Source: Copromyces sp. CBS 386.78 (lineage: Eukaryota; Ascomycota; Sordariomycetes; Sordariales; Sordariaceae). From it: a DNA stretch of 64,000 bases. The stretch's first letter is position 1. Each line of letters opens with the position of its first letter. Of the stretch, positions 24,700 through 37,263 are shown one piece after another. The notes beneath the pieces are model-generated. The model did not search any database, was not told the origin of the DNA, and saw nothing but the letters and a program-made list of their open reading frames with translations. The translations under genes were made by a program, and so were the position numbers. The stretch is from NCBI GenBank assembly GCA_030685235.1, contig MU839190.1, positions 1 to 64,000 on the forward strand, read 5' to 3'.

Positions 24700-25560
24700 A
24701 ATAATTCCGCTTCACCAAATTTCGGTTTTGACGTTGGGGGTAGTTTTTTCTTTCTTTTTAAATTGTAAATATTTGACAATATATATACTATTAAAGCCTT
24801 TCAGCTTTCGAAACCGAAGTTATACTTCTAATAGATATAACGAGGATTGCCCTTAATAGGGGCCGACAAATAAGTAAATATAATAGTATTATTCTCCTCC
24901 TTTTAATTATAAATTAATTCCTCCTCTTTATTAGAAATTTCTCTATTAAAAGTATAATTATATTCCTTTAAATAATTTTCTACTTCTTTTCTATTACTAT
25001 TATCTTCGTTAATAAATTCTTCTCCTATATATCTTTACTCTCTATCCTTACGCAGCTTTACCTATCTTTTAAATATCCTTTTAAACGGTCTAATATAACG
25101 CTTTAACGGCTTTTTTAATTTCTATATTATTCTTCTATACTAATATCTTTACTTCTCCTATTTATTTTAATTACTTCTACTACTTCTATTATCCTTATTA
25201 CCTCTTCTAATATTCTTATAGCCGCTTCTAACGTTCTTATTACTACTTTTAACGTTCTTATTACTACTTTTAGCGTTCTTATTACTACTTCCACTTAATT
25301 TATCTCTACTTACTTACTTTCTTTTATTTCTATTTTTATATTTAAGTCTATATAAATTATAATTAATAAAAGCGTTGGCGGCGTTATTTATATTATCGAC
25401 AAATATATAGTTAACTTTAATAATCTTAGAACCGGCGTTAATACTTATTGTAAGTAATATATGAAATATCGTATACAATTTATAATTTAGTAAGTTAATA
25501 TATATTTTAACTATTAATTTAACGGTATTAATTTATTCGTATAATTTTTTAATATTAGAA
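24700..25560 (-). pseudogene. Probable gag/nucleocapsid-like part of the Gypsy element
   Basis: On the minus strand, upstream of the protease, the reading is open apart from RIP-type stops. It is rich in Ser, Asn, Lys and Arg at about 25300-25180, including four in-frame 7-residue repeats. Position and basic composition suggest a nucleocapsid-like C-terminus of Gag. No intact zinc knuckle was seen, so the identification is by position only. Confidence 0.4.
25204..25287 (-). repeat. Four tandem 21-bp units within the gag-like region
   Basis: Units begin at 25204, 25225, 25246 and 25267. The last three differ at one or two bases, and the first is more diverged. The 21-base period keeps the minus-strand frame, giving a 7-residue Ser/Asn/Lys-rich repeat. 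Confidence 0.8.
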
Positions 25561-26799
25561 GGTTAAGGGTAAATCTATTATAACCCGAGATAAAGACCGA
25601 CGAAGACTTAGGTTTTAAATTGTATATCCGCTATAATACCGAATATTTTTACGAACCGTATACGAATTATTACGTACGCCCTAAACGATTTACTATTGAA
25701 ATAATCGTCCTTAGAATATATATAAATCGCGAGCTTATTAATTACTTTTATTAAATTTATATTAAACGATTCGAATAGAGCGGCTCTTTAATTATCGAAT
25801 AATTAACGAAGTTCGAAGCGCTCCTAATTAGAGATTTAGGCAGTGTATTATTATTAGGCTATACTTCGAAGGAGCTAATAAAGGTTTTTCCTAATATAGT
25901 CTTATTTACCCTCGTCGTTTACATTCGTAACGATAGAATCCTAAAATATAGTAACGTTATTATAATAGACGTTATTACCTACCGTAGTTAACGTATTATT
26001 ACTTTATATTTTAACTTCGGGGTTAAAATACCCGATTTAAACTATTTTAAAGGTCGAAACGGGATTATTAACGTTAATAAAATTCTCTATTAACTTTAAT
26101 ATATTAATTATAAAATTAATAGTAGGGCCCTCCATTCTTATAATAAAGGTATTAAAACTTTATAATTATCTATAGGAATTTATATTAAAGGAGGATTAAA
26201 TATTATTATTTAATTGGATAGTATTTAATTAATTAATACTTTTAAAGGTTTGGAGAGGAAGTAAAAATAACGGTTCTTTAGTACCGGGAACGTTAACGAA
26301 TTAGAATAATTATTAATTTAATATATTACTAATAAAGTTAAATAATTTAATAGGCTAAAATATTTAAAGTACGCGGAAGGCTTATTTAAATTATTCTACT
26401 TATTATCGATTAAGTACGCAAATATCGAAGAGTTTTAACGAAGGCCGTATATTACAGTTCTTCTTTAGGGCTCGTTATTATTATTTTAAATCTATTAATT
26501 CGGTAAGGAGGCGTAGTTATATAGTAGGAATCCTTTATATAGGGGAAAATATATTAAATTTAATTGGAAAAGTACTTAGGAAGAATTTGGGAATTTAAAG
26601 TGGTTTTAGGGAAATAGAGAATTAACGAAAGATTTAGCGGGTAATAAGTCTTATATTTCGGGGGATTTATTAAAGGAAATTGGTAATAGTAAGTAATTTA
26701 TTAATATATAGCATTAATAGCAAATTAGGTATATTAAGAATATCGATTTTTCGGTTAATTAATTAACGTAATTACTCGATTTAATAAATAGGAATAAGG

Positions 26800-27250
26800 A
26801 GTCGGCTACGAGCGTATATATAGGTTTCGACGTCTTTAAAAGCTTTTATTAATTTACTTATATTATATAATTAAATAGGGTTAAATTAATAAACTACTTT
26901 TTAATTTACAAATTTAACGGCCGTATTAAAGCGGGTCTTCTCGTAATTAAAGAGCTTAGTAATGAAATTGTTATAGACTTTAAAAGAAGAATTAAACAAT
27001 AGATTAATTATAATAAATTTATTAAAATAATAATTTTTAAATTAAATAAGGCGACGAATAAAAATATATTAATCCGGTATATAGGGTATTATTAATATAA
27101 ATACTTGGTCGTAGCTAAAAAATACTAAAAGTTATCGAAGGAGAGAAACGAGGGAGTAAGATAACGGGGATTCGCTTAATTATAAGAAAAAGGTATATAC
27201 TACTTTAGGTAGGCTAATTAGGGACGAATAGGAGGGAGGGCGGTTATTTC
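26800..27250 (+). pseudogene. Plus-strand coding-like segment antisense to the host Gypsy element
   Basis: Reading the plus strand from about 26820 gives well over 100 codons, with stops only at TAA/TAG positions that could have been Gln or Trp. It includes the stretches GRIKAGLLVIKELSNEIV and YKYLVVAKKY followed by a Lys/Glu/Arg-rich tail (KLSKERNEGVR). The composition looks protein-like rather than random. It runs opposite to the Gypsy genes, between the gag-like region and the 5' LTR. The reading seems to begin earlier (about 26550), but the start is unclear. It could be an antisense frame, a captured gene or another nested fragment. Not recognised. Confidence 0.4.
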
Positions 27251-27583
27251 TTAATTAAAAAAGAAATTACAATACCTTTCGTTAACGAAAGCTAATTATT
27301 TATAGTATTTTAATTGACGGGTAGGTTACAAAAGTACTCTAAACTAGTAGAACGTATTTAACGCGATCTTAGCGGCGATAGGGATAGTTCGTTTTAGCGG
27401 AGGTATAGTTATATAATTAATAGGGGTTAACGCGGGAATATATTACTTTAATTGGATAATATTTAGATTATCCGAAGTTCCGCTAGCTTATAATAATTAA
27501 CGTAATAACGAGTCGTTAACACTTTTAGTATACGATCGTAAATTTTAGAAAGATTTTTATTTAAACGAAGTTATAGCTACTAT

Positions 27584-27776
27584 TAATATATGGAAACTAT
27601 ATAATGAGATTAGCGTAGCGCGTTAACGTAAATATAATATTGTTGTTGATTCTAGGAGAGATTTAGAATCAATACGTTAATGCGTACGGCTATATATACA
27701 TGTATATATAATGTATGCCTACCTTGCGTCAAGCGTAGTAGGCGGGGGGTCCCTCTATACGGGAAGCTACGTATTA
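27584..27776 (-). repeat. 5' LTR of the Gypsy element
   Basis: Aligns with 18066-18259; shares blocks such as ATAATGAGAT, AGCGTAGCGCGTTAACGTAA and GGTCCCTCTATACGGGAAGC. It is followed by ATATA (27777-27781) and then Copia sequence resumes. Confidence 0.8.
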
Positions 27777-27781
27777 ATATA

Positions 27782-30169
27782 TTTATAATTATAAAGTCTA
27801 TACAATAATAGGAATTACCTAAAAAAAGGAATAGTAACGAAAGAAATTCTAATTAAAAATATAAATTAATTACTTCGTTAATTACATTACCTTATCTATT
27901 TACTAAATTTAGAACCCGTAAATAAACCGTATTATTTATACTTATAATATATTATTTAACGAGAATTTAATCTATTTAGGGAACCCTAACGAAATTAAGG
28001 AAGGGTTAAAATTAATTAACAATAAAAATTTTAACCTATTTAATAAAGTCGATTACCCGCTTTAACTATTTACGTAGTATTCCGAACCCTTTAATACAAT
28101 TTAAAATATAGAAAATAACAATTTTACCTAATTATTACCGTCGTTCTTCGATAACGAATTATAAGTAAATAGTAATAATATTATTAACCCTAAGCTAATT
28201 AAGCCTAGTACTCAAAATAAAATATCTTTCGATTTTATATTTAGATATTTTACCCTTCTAAATATATTACTAGCTATTTTCTCTATTAATTTTATTATCA
28301 ATTTATTAAAGCCTATTTCCTTCCCAACCTTCGAATTATAGGAAATTGCCTTTAATATTGGGAAATTCGTTCAATTAGTAAGCTAAAAATAGGGTAAAGT
28401 TATTATAAAAATAGAAATTAATTATTTAATTATTAAAGGTAGCCAGTTAAATTCTATTAAACATTAAAATTTACCCCCTATCTTAAAGATTTATTACGAT
28501 TTAGAATATTATAAATTAGGAAATTTTTTTAAATAAGTAGAAGAAATATATTTTAATAATTACAAAGAAATAAGGTTATAAGTAGAAATCGATAAAGATA
28601 TCCTACGTACTAAAGGTACCTAAATCCTTAATTATATATAGGTATACGTATATAAGTTTAATAAGTACAACCGTCTTTAGAAGGTAAAAGTTTACCTTAT
28701 AATTAAAAGTAATTAATAATATTATTATAAGAAAAAAATATACGCTTCTACGTTAGCTAGTCGTTCTTTCCAATTTATTATTATTTACACTGCTAAATTT
28801 AACTTTAAATTTATTTAATACGACGCTATAAATACTTTCGTTAACGCTTATTTCAATAAGGAGATTTATATACGTATACCCCTTAAATATCGAAAGTATT
28901 ATATAATATTTAAACTACTTAAAACCCTCTATAGTCTACAACGTATTCCTTTATTCTAATAATAAAAATTCAATAATATTTTTAAGAATATAAATTTCCA
29001 ACTATTATTCGAAAACTTATATATCTTTAAATATAATAGGATTTTAATTTTCTATTATATTAATAATATTATATTTACCTTTAACTAAAAATTATATAAT
29101 AAAATTAGTTAAATAATAAAGAATTTAGAAGAGAAATATAAATTTATAAGGGGTAATAACTTCCAATAATTTTTAGGCATCGAAATTATTCGAGATTGAA
29201 AGGTAGGATTAATCTAATTATTTCAATAGGAATATATTTATAAAATTATTAAACTTATTAAGAATCCCTATACCTTCGCCTTTATTCTAATAAGTAATAA
29301 AGAATTTTTACCCTACAATAGCGTAATTACTTTTAATAAAATACGGAATTATTAAGTCGTCGTCGGATTAATAATATACATTATAATAATTACTAGAATA
29401 AATATTACTTTTACGGCTAACCATTTAATTCGCTACAATTATAATCCTAGTCCTTAATATTATAAAATTATTAATAAAGTATTATATTACCTTTAATTTT
29501 ATTTAAATTTCTTTCTTTACTTTAAATTATTATTAAAATTTAAAATAGTTTCAAATATTTTATACGCTAATAATATATTAAATCGGAAAAGTTTATATAG
29601 CTTTACAATTAAATTATTCGGTAATTTCGTCTACTAGGGTACTATTAAATAGAAAATAGTATTAATTTTAATTACCGAAGTAGAATTATTATCGATTTCT
29701 AACGTTATAAAAGAAATTATTATTATTATACGTTTATATAAGGAAATTAAAATTCCCTTCAATTAAGAAATACCCGTAATCGGTTATAATAATACTTAAA
29801 CAATCTGTATTTTAATTATTAAAGTATTACAACTAATAACTAAACTAAAGTATATCAATATTTATTATTACTAATTACGGTAGGAAATTATAGAAGGAAG
29901 GATTGTAATCGAATATTTAAAAATAAAAAAGATACTAATAGACAGCTTAATAAAGGTATTAGGATAATTAAATTACGAAAAATTCCGGGAGTTAATAGGG
30001 ATAGCGAACGCGCCGGCTCGAAAAGAGATAAAGATTAGGAAGGAAGTTCCCAACAATATTTTGGAAGATATTTATAATTTAATTAGGGAGATTAACGTAC
30101 TAAAAGAGAGAAAATTATAAATAGCTTCACTTTTGCCCTATTTTAAGAAGGTCTATAAGTAAGGGGGTG
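27782..30169 (+). pseudogene. Copia polyprotein relic, 3' part (end of integrase, reverse transcriptase, RNase H)
   Basis: The plus-strand reading resumes after the Gypsy element with YNYKVYTIIGI, reminiscent of the GYKVYRI.. block near the end of Copia integrases. LLKTLYSLQRIPLF at about 28914-28960 fits the Copia block KALYGL(K/R)Q.PR. ILIFYYINNIIF at 29041-29076 is the reverse transcriptase catalytic box, with YINN in place of YVDD. YANNILNRKSLYSFTIKLFG at about 29563 onward, then TEVELLSIS, matches Copia RNase H (A-D...TRKS...TEAEY). Asp-to-Asn changes and numerous stops follow the RIP pattern. A purine-rich tract precedes the 3' LTR at 30170. Confidence 0.88.
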
Positions 30170-30349
30170 TATTAAATTAGAGGGTGGATATCTGGGTTTC
30201 TAGTTATATTTAATCTGGGTTAGCCGCCTAGCCCCCTAGATTATTGGTTTCTAGGTCCCTCTGGGATACTCCAACACCCCCCAGACCTTCTGGGCGAGTC
30301 AGTTACACACACTCTTGAATCAATCAATTCTGCACAGTCACATCTGACA
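30170..30349 (+). repeat. 3' LTR of the Copia element
   Basis: 180 bases matching 14711-14890. Damage is the mirror image of the left LTR: its inner start TGTCAGATTAG has become TATTAAATTAG. Its outer end ...CACATCTGACA is intact and abuts the GCATT duplication. Confidence 0.93.
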
Positions 30350-30354
30350 GCATT

Positions 30355-33300
30355 CCTTTTCCTTTCGTTCTTCTTGTCCTTCTTTCGACTTTCTAATAAT
30401 AAATGATAGTCCATCCATCATCAAGACGATCTTTCAACCACTGCCGATCCTACACGCGTCTCGGTTCCAATATCCTCCGAGGACCTTGAAGCGTGCCTGG
30501 GCGTGCCTGACTACTGACTGGTGATGGTCGGTGGGGGAGGCGATAAACCTGAAGTTACACGACCGCGCCACAACCCCCCGGCATGCGGAATGATGCACAC
30601 GACATCTCACCAGCTACGGTTTGTCTCTGTCGCCCATCTTTCCTTCGGCCATCTGTCCCCAGCCACATTTCAAAAGATGTCTATCTTCTCAGTTAATAAC
30701 CATGTCGCTATGTCAGTCCCGGTCACCAGGCGAATGTTAGTACGACAACCCAATGGACGTACATATGTCCAATGACGGATACAACAGACCTTCCATTCAG
30801 GAAAAATGATAGATGATGTCGAACTGTGGCTGGGTCAGTTCTTTCTGCGGCTCACACCGTTACGGGACCAGCACCCGAGATAGTCGTCAGCAGACCGATG
30901 CCCATCACCAGCGACTTCCACCTTGAGCTTCGTCAGTCGCCATCATCCTGTACTACCTACCAGACGGCAACTATAACCGAATGAACCTTCCACATTACGC
31001 TGCATGAGGAGATCGTTTTGCATCGATCAACTCCAGACAGGAGGCCTCTGAATCTGCAATCGGACAGTGGGGGGAAGGGAGGCGTCTGTTGTCCTACAAC
31101 AAAGCCCATACAGTTCCAGATCGTCCGATTATCTGGTGCGGATAGGCAGTTTCGTTTCTGGCTCTGGTCGTACAAAGGTTTTGTCCGCGTGGGGAATTCT
31201 GGAGGGAATGTCGATGGAGGGCGCGGAGGCATTTACACTGGCACATTGTTGTGGCTTGTGGCTGTGTTCTATCTCACTCTCGCCTCCTCTATCTAAGAGT
31301 TGAGTCCCTAACTATCTGCTAACATACGAGTTACTTGAGACCTAGGCATGTCGATCCCCATGACCTATGTCGTCGTCGTCCCATATCAGATGCCAGATAC
31401 TACCGGACCGCATATACCGGCAATGCATAACTGAAGCAGGCCACGAACATCACATCGCATCATAGTATACATACCACTTGTGCGTTGTTCGACGTCGGAG
31501 GCTGCATTGTTTCTCATAGTTCCCGAACGGAACGGCGGAAGCTTAAGGTTTCATAAACGCGGACGACGGATACCGACCTCGCCGTCGGAGCTGACATCAA
31601 CATGTCTGGGTCTACCTCGTGAGGGCCCGTCCCGTTTTGTTTTACCGTCTGCACTTTGCCGACAGAGCCGAATCCGAACCTCACCCACACGCAGGGTGCA
31701 GACAATGGACCCTGAAGATGCCAATTTCAGTTTGTCCACCTTCCTCCAGTCCGTCGACCGGGGCTAAAAGTGATACGGGAAGAAGCGTCTGCAGAGTGGT
31801 GCAGTGCAGGTTAGGGCAGGCGGCACACTACTGTCATGCAGTAGCGGAGGGGAGGTAGGGCAGGGGAGGTTCTCCAAGTGGAAGTATTGCATCGACATCT
31901 CGCACAAGCTTCTTGCAACCTCTCTTTCCCCGCCTCCTGTTGATAACCAGGGGTTATGAAGAGGGCTGGAAGTAGTTCTCTATTGCCCTCTGCCATCTTG
32001 GCCTTTTGCCCCAGCTCACTCACCACACTTTGCCGACGATCATATCCCGATCGAGTGTGGGCGGAACAGGTGAGCCCAATCGTTAGGGTTGTGCAGTACC
32101 GTATGAACATGTCCTATGGTATGCAGTTACATACATACATTCCCATACATCCAGTTACGGTTACGGTTACGGTCACAGCGAGTTGCAGGAGCAACCCCGA
32201 CCCGAGCCCAGTCTGGCTCAGTGGTCCCCATGATCCATTACTGCCGTGAAAAGGAAGAGGGGGAGGGGGTCTGTCTGGTCTGCAATGGGGGGTCTGCTTT
32301 CGTAAAAATACCTACTGTGCTAGGAGTCATAAGAAATACTTCATTACTCCATGTTCCCGTATCTACCGTAATATCAAATTCGTCATGCTGCCGTCCACTC
32401 ACACTATGTACATCCATTACACTGGCCCTGTGAGGTACGTACATAGGCACGCACGCAATACTTCCTCCCGACCACATGGAACTATTGTCCTGTCCACGAG
32501 GGATAGCAAACCACCGCCGCTCCCCTGCAGATTCCCAGACGCCCAGGGTTGTTCCCTAATTCCTTGTCCATCCGATCTGGCACATGGGACACATGGGCGG
32601 CGGATTGACGATCACACGATGCCTAAGTGGTTTCAGAGCTATCATATACTGTAGTGTAGATAATCTAACAATCCAGTACGACGGGACCCCGAGGTGCAAG
32701 GCTGTAGTGGCAGTGTATGTTCCATTGTTGCAAGAACTTAGTAGCCAAACCAAACCAACGTGGCTTCTTTTGTATCCGAGCGTTGTCCAGGGACTGTGTG
32801 GTGTTTCGATGACAATCTTCCGAAGCCAAACCTCATCCCTCATCATCCCAATCATCCCTCCGACAAGCTATCATGCTAGAAAGAAGGAAAAGAAGTCCCC
32901 CCCCCGGGACCAAGATCAAGTCTCCTCCCAACGTTCAATAGTCAGCCACCAAACAACTTCTCGTTGATAGGATAAACGCGAACGGGCATCACCACCGTGA
33001 CCACCTCGGCAACCTTCCGACACACAACACAATACAAAACACCACAGCATATCGCAACGCCGCGGCCTACTCACGAACGGATACCTGCATCTCGAGGCCC
33101 GCCACGTGTGTTTCAATTCATAAACGCGTACCTGCGCCAATAGTTGCTCATTGCCGCCCTTGACGCCCTTGACACTTCGGTGGACGCTCTCTCCTACACT
33201 AGACGAAAGTCGTAGAAGGCCAATTTAACACTTGCCGACCGCTGGCCGCCGAACGGCCAACGGCTGCTGGGTAGCTAGGCTCGGAATTGAATGTCTCTGA

Positions 33301-34973
33301 TTCTGTAACCCTTTTTTTAATGGTTCTGGCTGGTTTTTTTTTTTTTTTTTTTTTTTTTTCATGGGTCGACATATCTATGGTTCAAAGGTCTAGGAGACAA
33401 CGGGGAACTGCATTTTCTGAGACGGACGGTTTCGTGCGTGCGTGCGTGCAGCGATGATGCCTCGCTCGCTCCGGGATACCCAGATCACCCCGCGGTAGAA
33501 AGGGCAAGAGGGGTAGATCTTTTTTTGGAAACAAAAGTGTCAAGAAAAAGAGACACAACAGCAATCAAGCCCGTTAATCTCGTCAAAATCATCACGAGTT
33601 CCGCGACCATGGTGTTTTGGAGGCTTTGGTCACCAAAGTTGGAACGTGGTTGGGATGAGTGACGTCATGACCGTTGCCGGCCGGCAAGAACTCAGAACTC
33701 CATGCCACTCGTGCCAAGCGCGCATGGACTTAGAGCAGGTACGCTCATATTGCACTAACACACTTTTGCTTGGCTACCATGCTAAGCTGATAGTATAATA
33801 TCCCCCATTGGGCAAGACAGATGCTCTACTGTAGGTACCGTGTGGTAAACAAACATGACATGCAGTATAATGCAATCCACACACGTTGAATTCAACAGCC
33901 TTTATGATATGCGTTTCAACTTTGCAAGCATTAATCCCACAATTTGATTGCCTATCGCATTGACTGGTGACAAACTCGTTGTTATTGTCGTTGCTGTTGT
34001 GTCGTTGTTGCATAAGCAAGCAAGCAAGCAGGGATCCTAGATCAAAAAGTAAACAAAGCATGGGTAGCGCTCAGGGGTAAACAATTCGCAGTGACCCAGG
34101 GGCACTAATGACGGGACAAACCTGGGGCAAGAAAGTGGACGTTAAATAATTAATCATTGAATTTTAGAGACGATTACCGTAGGTCGTAAGTATGGGTTGA
34201 GTGACAAATTGGGATTGCAATGTTCAGTTTGTAATTGGTGAATGTTTGACTGGGAGGTTTATCGTGGGCGATGCGTTTTTCTAAGGGTGACCACTCACAA
34301 GAAAATGTTTTTGGTCTGTTGATGACAAGGGCAGTCTAAGATACTTCAAACGAAAGAGATGGCACAGTGCAGAGTGACTTTGTTCCGTCTTGCTCGAGAC
34401 TGTTGTTGAACAATGATAACACACTATTACTACAGTTTCTACTTCTTTAGCCTGAAGCGTAGCTGATGTTATCCATTCATTCTGTTAACCCCTAACGCAG
34501 ATGCAAAGTATCAGTCATCAACTCCAGAAGTTGCGCTCCTTGGTGCTTTCGTAACACCTGAGTTTTGTAATAACAAACCCCTGAAGAACCATCTAGCCCA
34601 AATCTGAGCTTAATACCCCGTGTGAATGTCCATCTGATTCGCCCATACGGTGTGTCCTTGACGCCTGACCTTCGCTCATAAACACAAGGAAGAAACAGAA
34701 ACAGCAAAAGAACCCTGTCAAGAAAGGAGCCAACAGAGAGGGCGGAAAGAATCGCAGCCAGACTAGACCCTAGTGCTCTGTGTGTACTTGTAATGCATAT
34801 CAGAGCCAGTAAAGGGTCCTAGGTAGGCAAGACCAGACTTGTAAGGCATGGGTGAAAGAAGAATGGTTTACAAACTTCTTTTCTTGCCAAACAAAAGCCT
34901 CAGTCCTCCCTTCATACCCCTCCACCTCTCATCATCTACTCATCGCGGCCCTTCAGGTTCACCGTACCCCACA
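30355..34973. other. Gene-free DNA right of the Copia element
   Basis: Composition returns to normal at once. I see no frame with a known domain or plausible multi-exon structure. Minor features are a TTACGG hexamer repeated about three times near 32153-32175 and (GTGC)n near 33435-33450. A (GCAA)n run lies near 34015-34030, and there is a TGACGTCA palindrome at 33660-33667. The region just below 34974 should include the 3' UTR of the minus-strand gene that follows. Confidence 0.5.
33334..33359. repeat. Poly-T run of 26
   Basis: Uninterrupted T run in non-coding DNA. Length in the assembly may be unreliable. Confidence 0.9.
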
Positions 34974-37263
34974 TTATCTCTCTTGTTTCTCTTTCTCCTT
35001 ATCGGCACTCATCTCTCTCAGCCTTATCTCCTCTCCCTTGACCAGACTTCCGACTCCAGCCTCTCCGCTCGGGCTCTTAAACGGGCATCTCTCTAGGAGC
35101 GCATCGTCACCGCTGGTATGAGTCCTAGGGAAACCGAATCCGGTACCGCGTTTGAAACCGATGAACTGCTTGCCGCTCAACAGCTGCCAGACCATCCAGT
35201 ACACGTCCTCAAGGCACGGATCGCCGAGCTCCCACCATACGGGTGCCGGCTCGCCGTAGTACCTCGGCGGGTCGTCGACGGACCAGTCAAACATGACTGG
35301 CATCGCACGGCAGCGTGTCTGCGGCGGGTTGTTGTGCTGCATTTTCTCGTGCTCCGGAATGGCTGAACAGCTTAGAGGTAAATGGCCGTGATCAGCCTTC
35401 CACTTGGCTACGCGCTCCTCGAAGGGCGGGCAAACCCACCCGCCGTGACCGAGCAGGGTGGCGTGTCGCTGCGAAGAAGGGGGTCCGTTGAAGCCGTTAT
35501 CGTTTTGGGAATGCTCGGTAGACAAGGCGACGACGCGGACGGTGTAGATAGAGGAGCGCTTCTTGCGGGCGGCAAAGGAACCGTCCAAGTCGGGGGTGCA
35601 GAGGCGGTTGAGGGTGTCATGGCCGGGAGCAAGGGAAGAGTGACGATGGTCCCGAGGGTTCTGGTTCTCCTTGGAGATTGAGGACTGGGCTGCTTGATCC
35701 TTATCGCTGTCGGGGGAATATTTGACGGGAGAAGAGGTAGGGGAAGGTGAACGCGAGGGAGTCCCGGGAATGACGATCTCGCTCTGGGTAGTGTCGCCTT
35801 CATAGTTTTCGCCTTCGCCGTTATCTCCAGCTTCGTCCACAATGTCATCGCTCATGATGGTGTCGCCCTCATCATCGATGCTGTCAAAGCTGGTGCTATG
35901 AGGAACAAGGGGCTTGCTTCGGGGAATACCTGTGCCGACGGGGCGATCAGAGTCGAGCTGGGGTGATCTTGAACCGAAGCGGTGCGGGAAACTTAGAAGC
36001 GGTGATAGAAGAGCTTGATCTGTCGACGGGCCGGCCGCAATGTCTTGTTTAGACTTGGAGGTGGCTGTCTTTCTGCCAGACAACTTGAGTGGAGTCCAAA
36101 GAGAACTAGGGGGAGAGTTGACAGCGGCGGCAGGATCGCGGAGGTCGGTATCTTCGGATCCGACATGGACAGTTTTCGGGGTGGCATCTCCATCATTGCT
36201 GCTTGTAGAGGATGAGGTGTTGGTAGGAGGAGTAGTCGGCAAAGGTCTACGCCTATTCATATTAGTCAAGGTCAGCGTCGCAACGTCTTCGAGCTCCTCG
36301 TTGTCACGCTCTTCCGAAGGACTCCGAGGAAAACCAGAATGGGTACCGGCAAGTGAGGAGAGGAGCAGCTTCTTGGGCTGGGCAGCAGACACTTTGCTGC
36401 TGTTTGAAGAAAGCGAGCGCTTATCCCCACCCTGGATCGGAGTGTCCTTCACCATGCCCATACCGATCCACACTTCGTTAGGATTCATTCCCAAGTTGCG
36501 GATGACTTGGTCATCGTCACCAGAGATGTGTTTGATCTGAATCTCCATGTAATACTCTCGCTGGCCGTTGTCGGTATACAACCAGTCACCGAAGAACATG
36601 GTTCTCCCCCACTGTCAAGGAGAAGATGTTAGCAGGTAATCCCAGATGTGCCAAGGCTGCGTGACAGCAGAACCTCGTCAGATTATTTGCGACACTTACC
36701 TCCATCTTAGAAGCAAGGCCACTCCCCTCCTCATATTTGTCATTGCGGGAAGCTTGGGTCTTTTGGATGTCTCCAACTTCGCTTGCCCAATCCAGATGCA
36801 TGATGCTGTGATTCTCAACTTCTTCATAGAACATGATGTCCTGGTGCTTCCTCTCAAGGAGGGTCATAACCTGTCTGAAATAGTAGCCACCCAGATCGGC
36901 GTTACTCTTGGGACCTTTTGATCGCAGACTGATGGGAATCTTATTACTGCCGTCGCTGCCGGGGGTTTTCGCTGTGTACTCGTGATACTCGATTTCAACA
37001 GAGGGTTCGGGAGCCGGAAGACGGGCCATTCCAATGTTGGGAAGCTGATCGCCGTCTCGGGTCGGTGAAGTGACGGGCGCCGCGGAAAAAAACTCGTCAA
37101 CATCGACCCAGGCATTATCTGCACCGTTAGTGTCATTGACTTTGTCGTCACCGTCAGAATTGTCGCGAGGGGGCGGCGTCTGCTCTCTGGTGCGGGACCG
37201 CGGGACGCGAAGAGGTGCCACCTCTGCAGCGTCCTTACTCTCCGATGCACGAGAGGACTCCAT
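34974..37263 (-). CDS. Uncharacterised, largely disordered fungal protein
   Basis: Two exons on the minus strand, 37263-36700 and 36611-34974, with an 88-base intron (GTAAGT...CTTGACAG) at a codon boundary, giving 733 residues. The start ATG (MESSRASESK) is the first in frame. Two ordered segments stand out: residues about 125-250 (from GGYYFRQVMTLLERKHQDIM through SKMEWGRTMFFGDWLYT and on to PNEVWIGMGMVKD), and about 610-690, rich in Trp, Tyr and Pro (MFDWSVDDPPRYYGEPAPVW). Between them lie about 350 residues rich in Ser, Pro, Asp and Glu, probably disordered. No catalytic motif, signal peptide or membrane segment was seen. I do not recognise the family. The ordered ends suggest a fungal-specific scaffold or regulatory protein, which is a guess. 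Confidence 0.8.

Larger units (their letters stand above)
18066..27776 (-). mobile_element. RIP-inactivated Ty3/Gypsy chromovirus nested in the Copia element
   Basis: Two similar sequences of 193-194 bases (18066-18259 and 27584-27776) bound 9.7 kb. Reading on the minus strand, the order is protease, reverse transcriptase, integrase region and chromodomain, which is Ty3/Gypsy order with a chromovirus-type C-terminus. A purine tract (GAGAGGGGC on minus) sits next to the left LTR. A TAGTAGC sequence next to the right LTR could be a RIP-altered TGGTAGC primer binding site. Both support minus orientation. The interior is about 9.3 kb, longer than most Gypsy elements. The surplus is accounted for by two extra coding-like regions, described separately. 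Confidence 0.88.
14711..30349 (+). mobile_element. RIP-inactivated Ty1/Copia LTR retrotransposon with nested insertions
   Basis: Two 180-base LTRs begin TGTCAGATTAG and end ACATCTGACA, a perfect 7-base terminal inverted repeat once RIP changes are allowed for. They are flanked by the 5-base target duplication GCATT at 14706-14710 and 30350-30354. Between them on the plus strand are relics of a Copia polyprotein in the order protease-like DSxAS motif, integrase region, reverse transcriptase and RNase H. That reverse transcriptase/RNase H order at the 3' end defines Ty1/Copia. A purine tract (AAGTAAGGGGG) sits immediately before the right LTR. About 10.1 kb of the 15.6 kb comes from two later insertions, leaving about 5.5 kb of Copia sequence, a normal length. 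Confidence 0.93.

Noticed and set aside
30521..30775. 84-codon frame just right of the Copia element
   Set aside because: No domain, no clear leader or splice structure, and length is within chance for this composition.
32153..32175. TTACGG repeats that recall telomere variants
   Set aside because: Only about three units, sequence differs from TTAGGG, and the surroundings are ordinary intergenic DNA.
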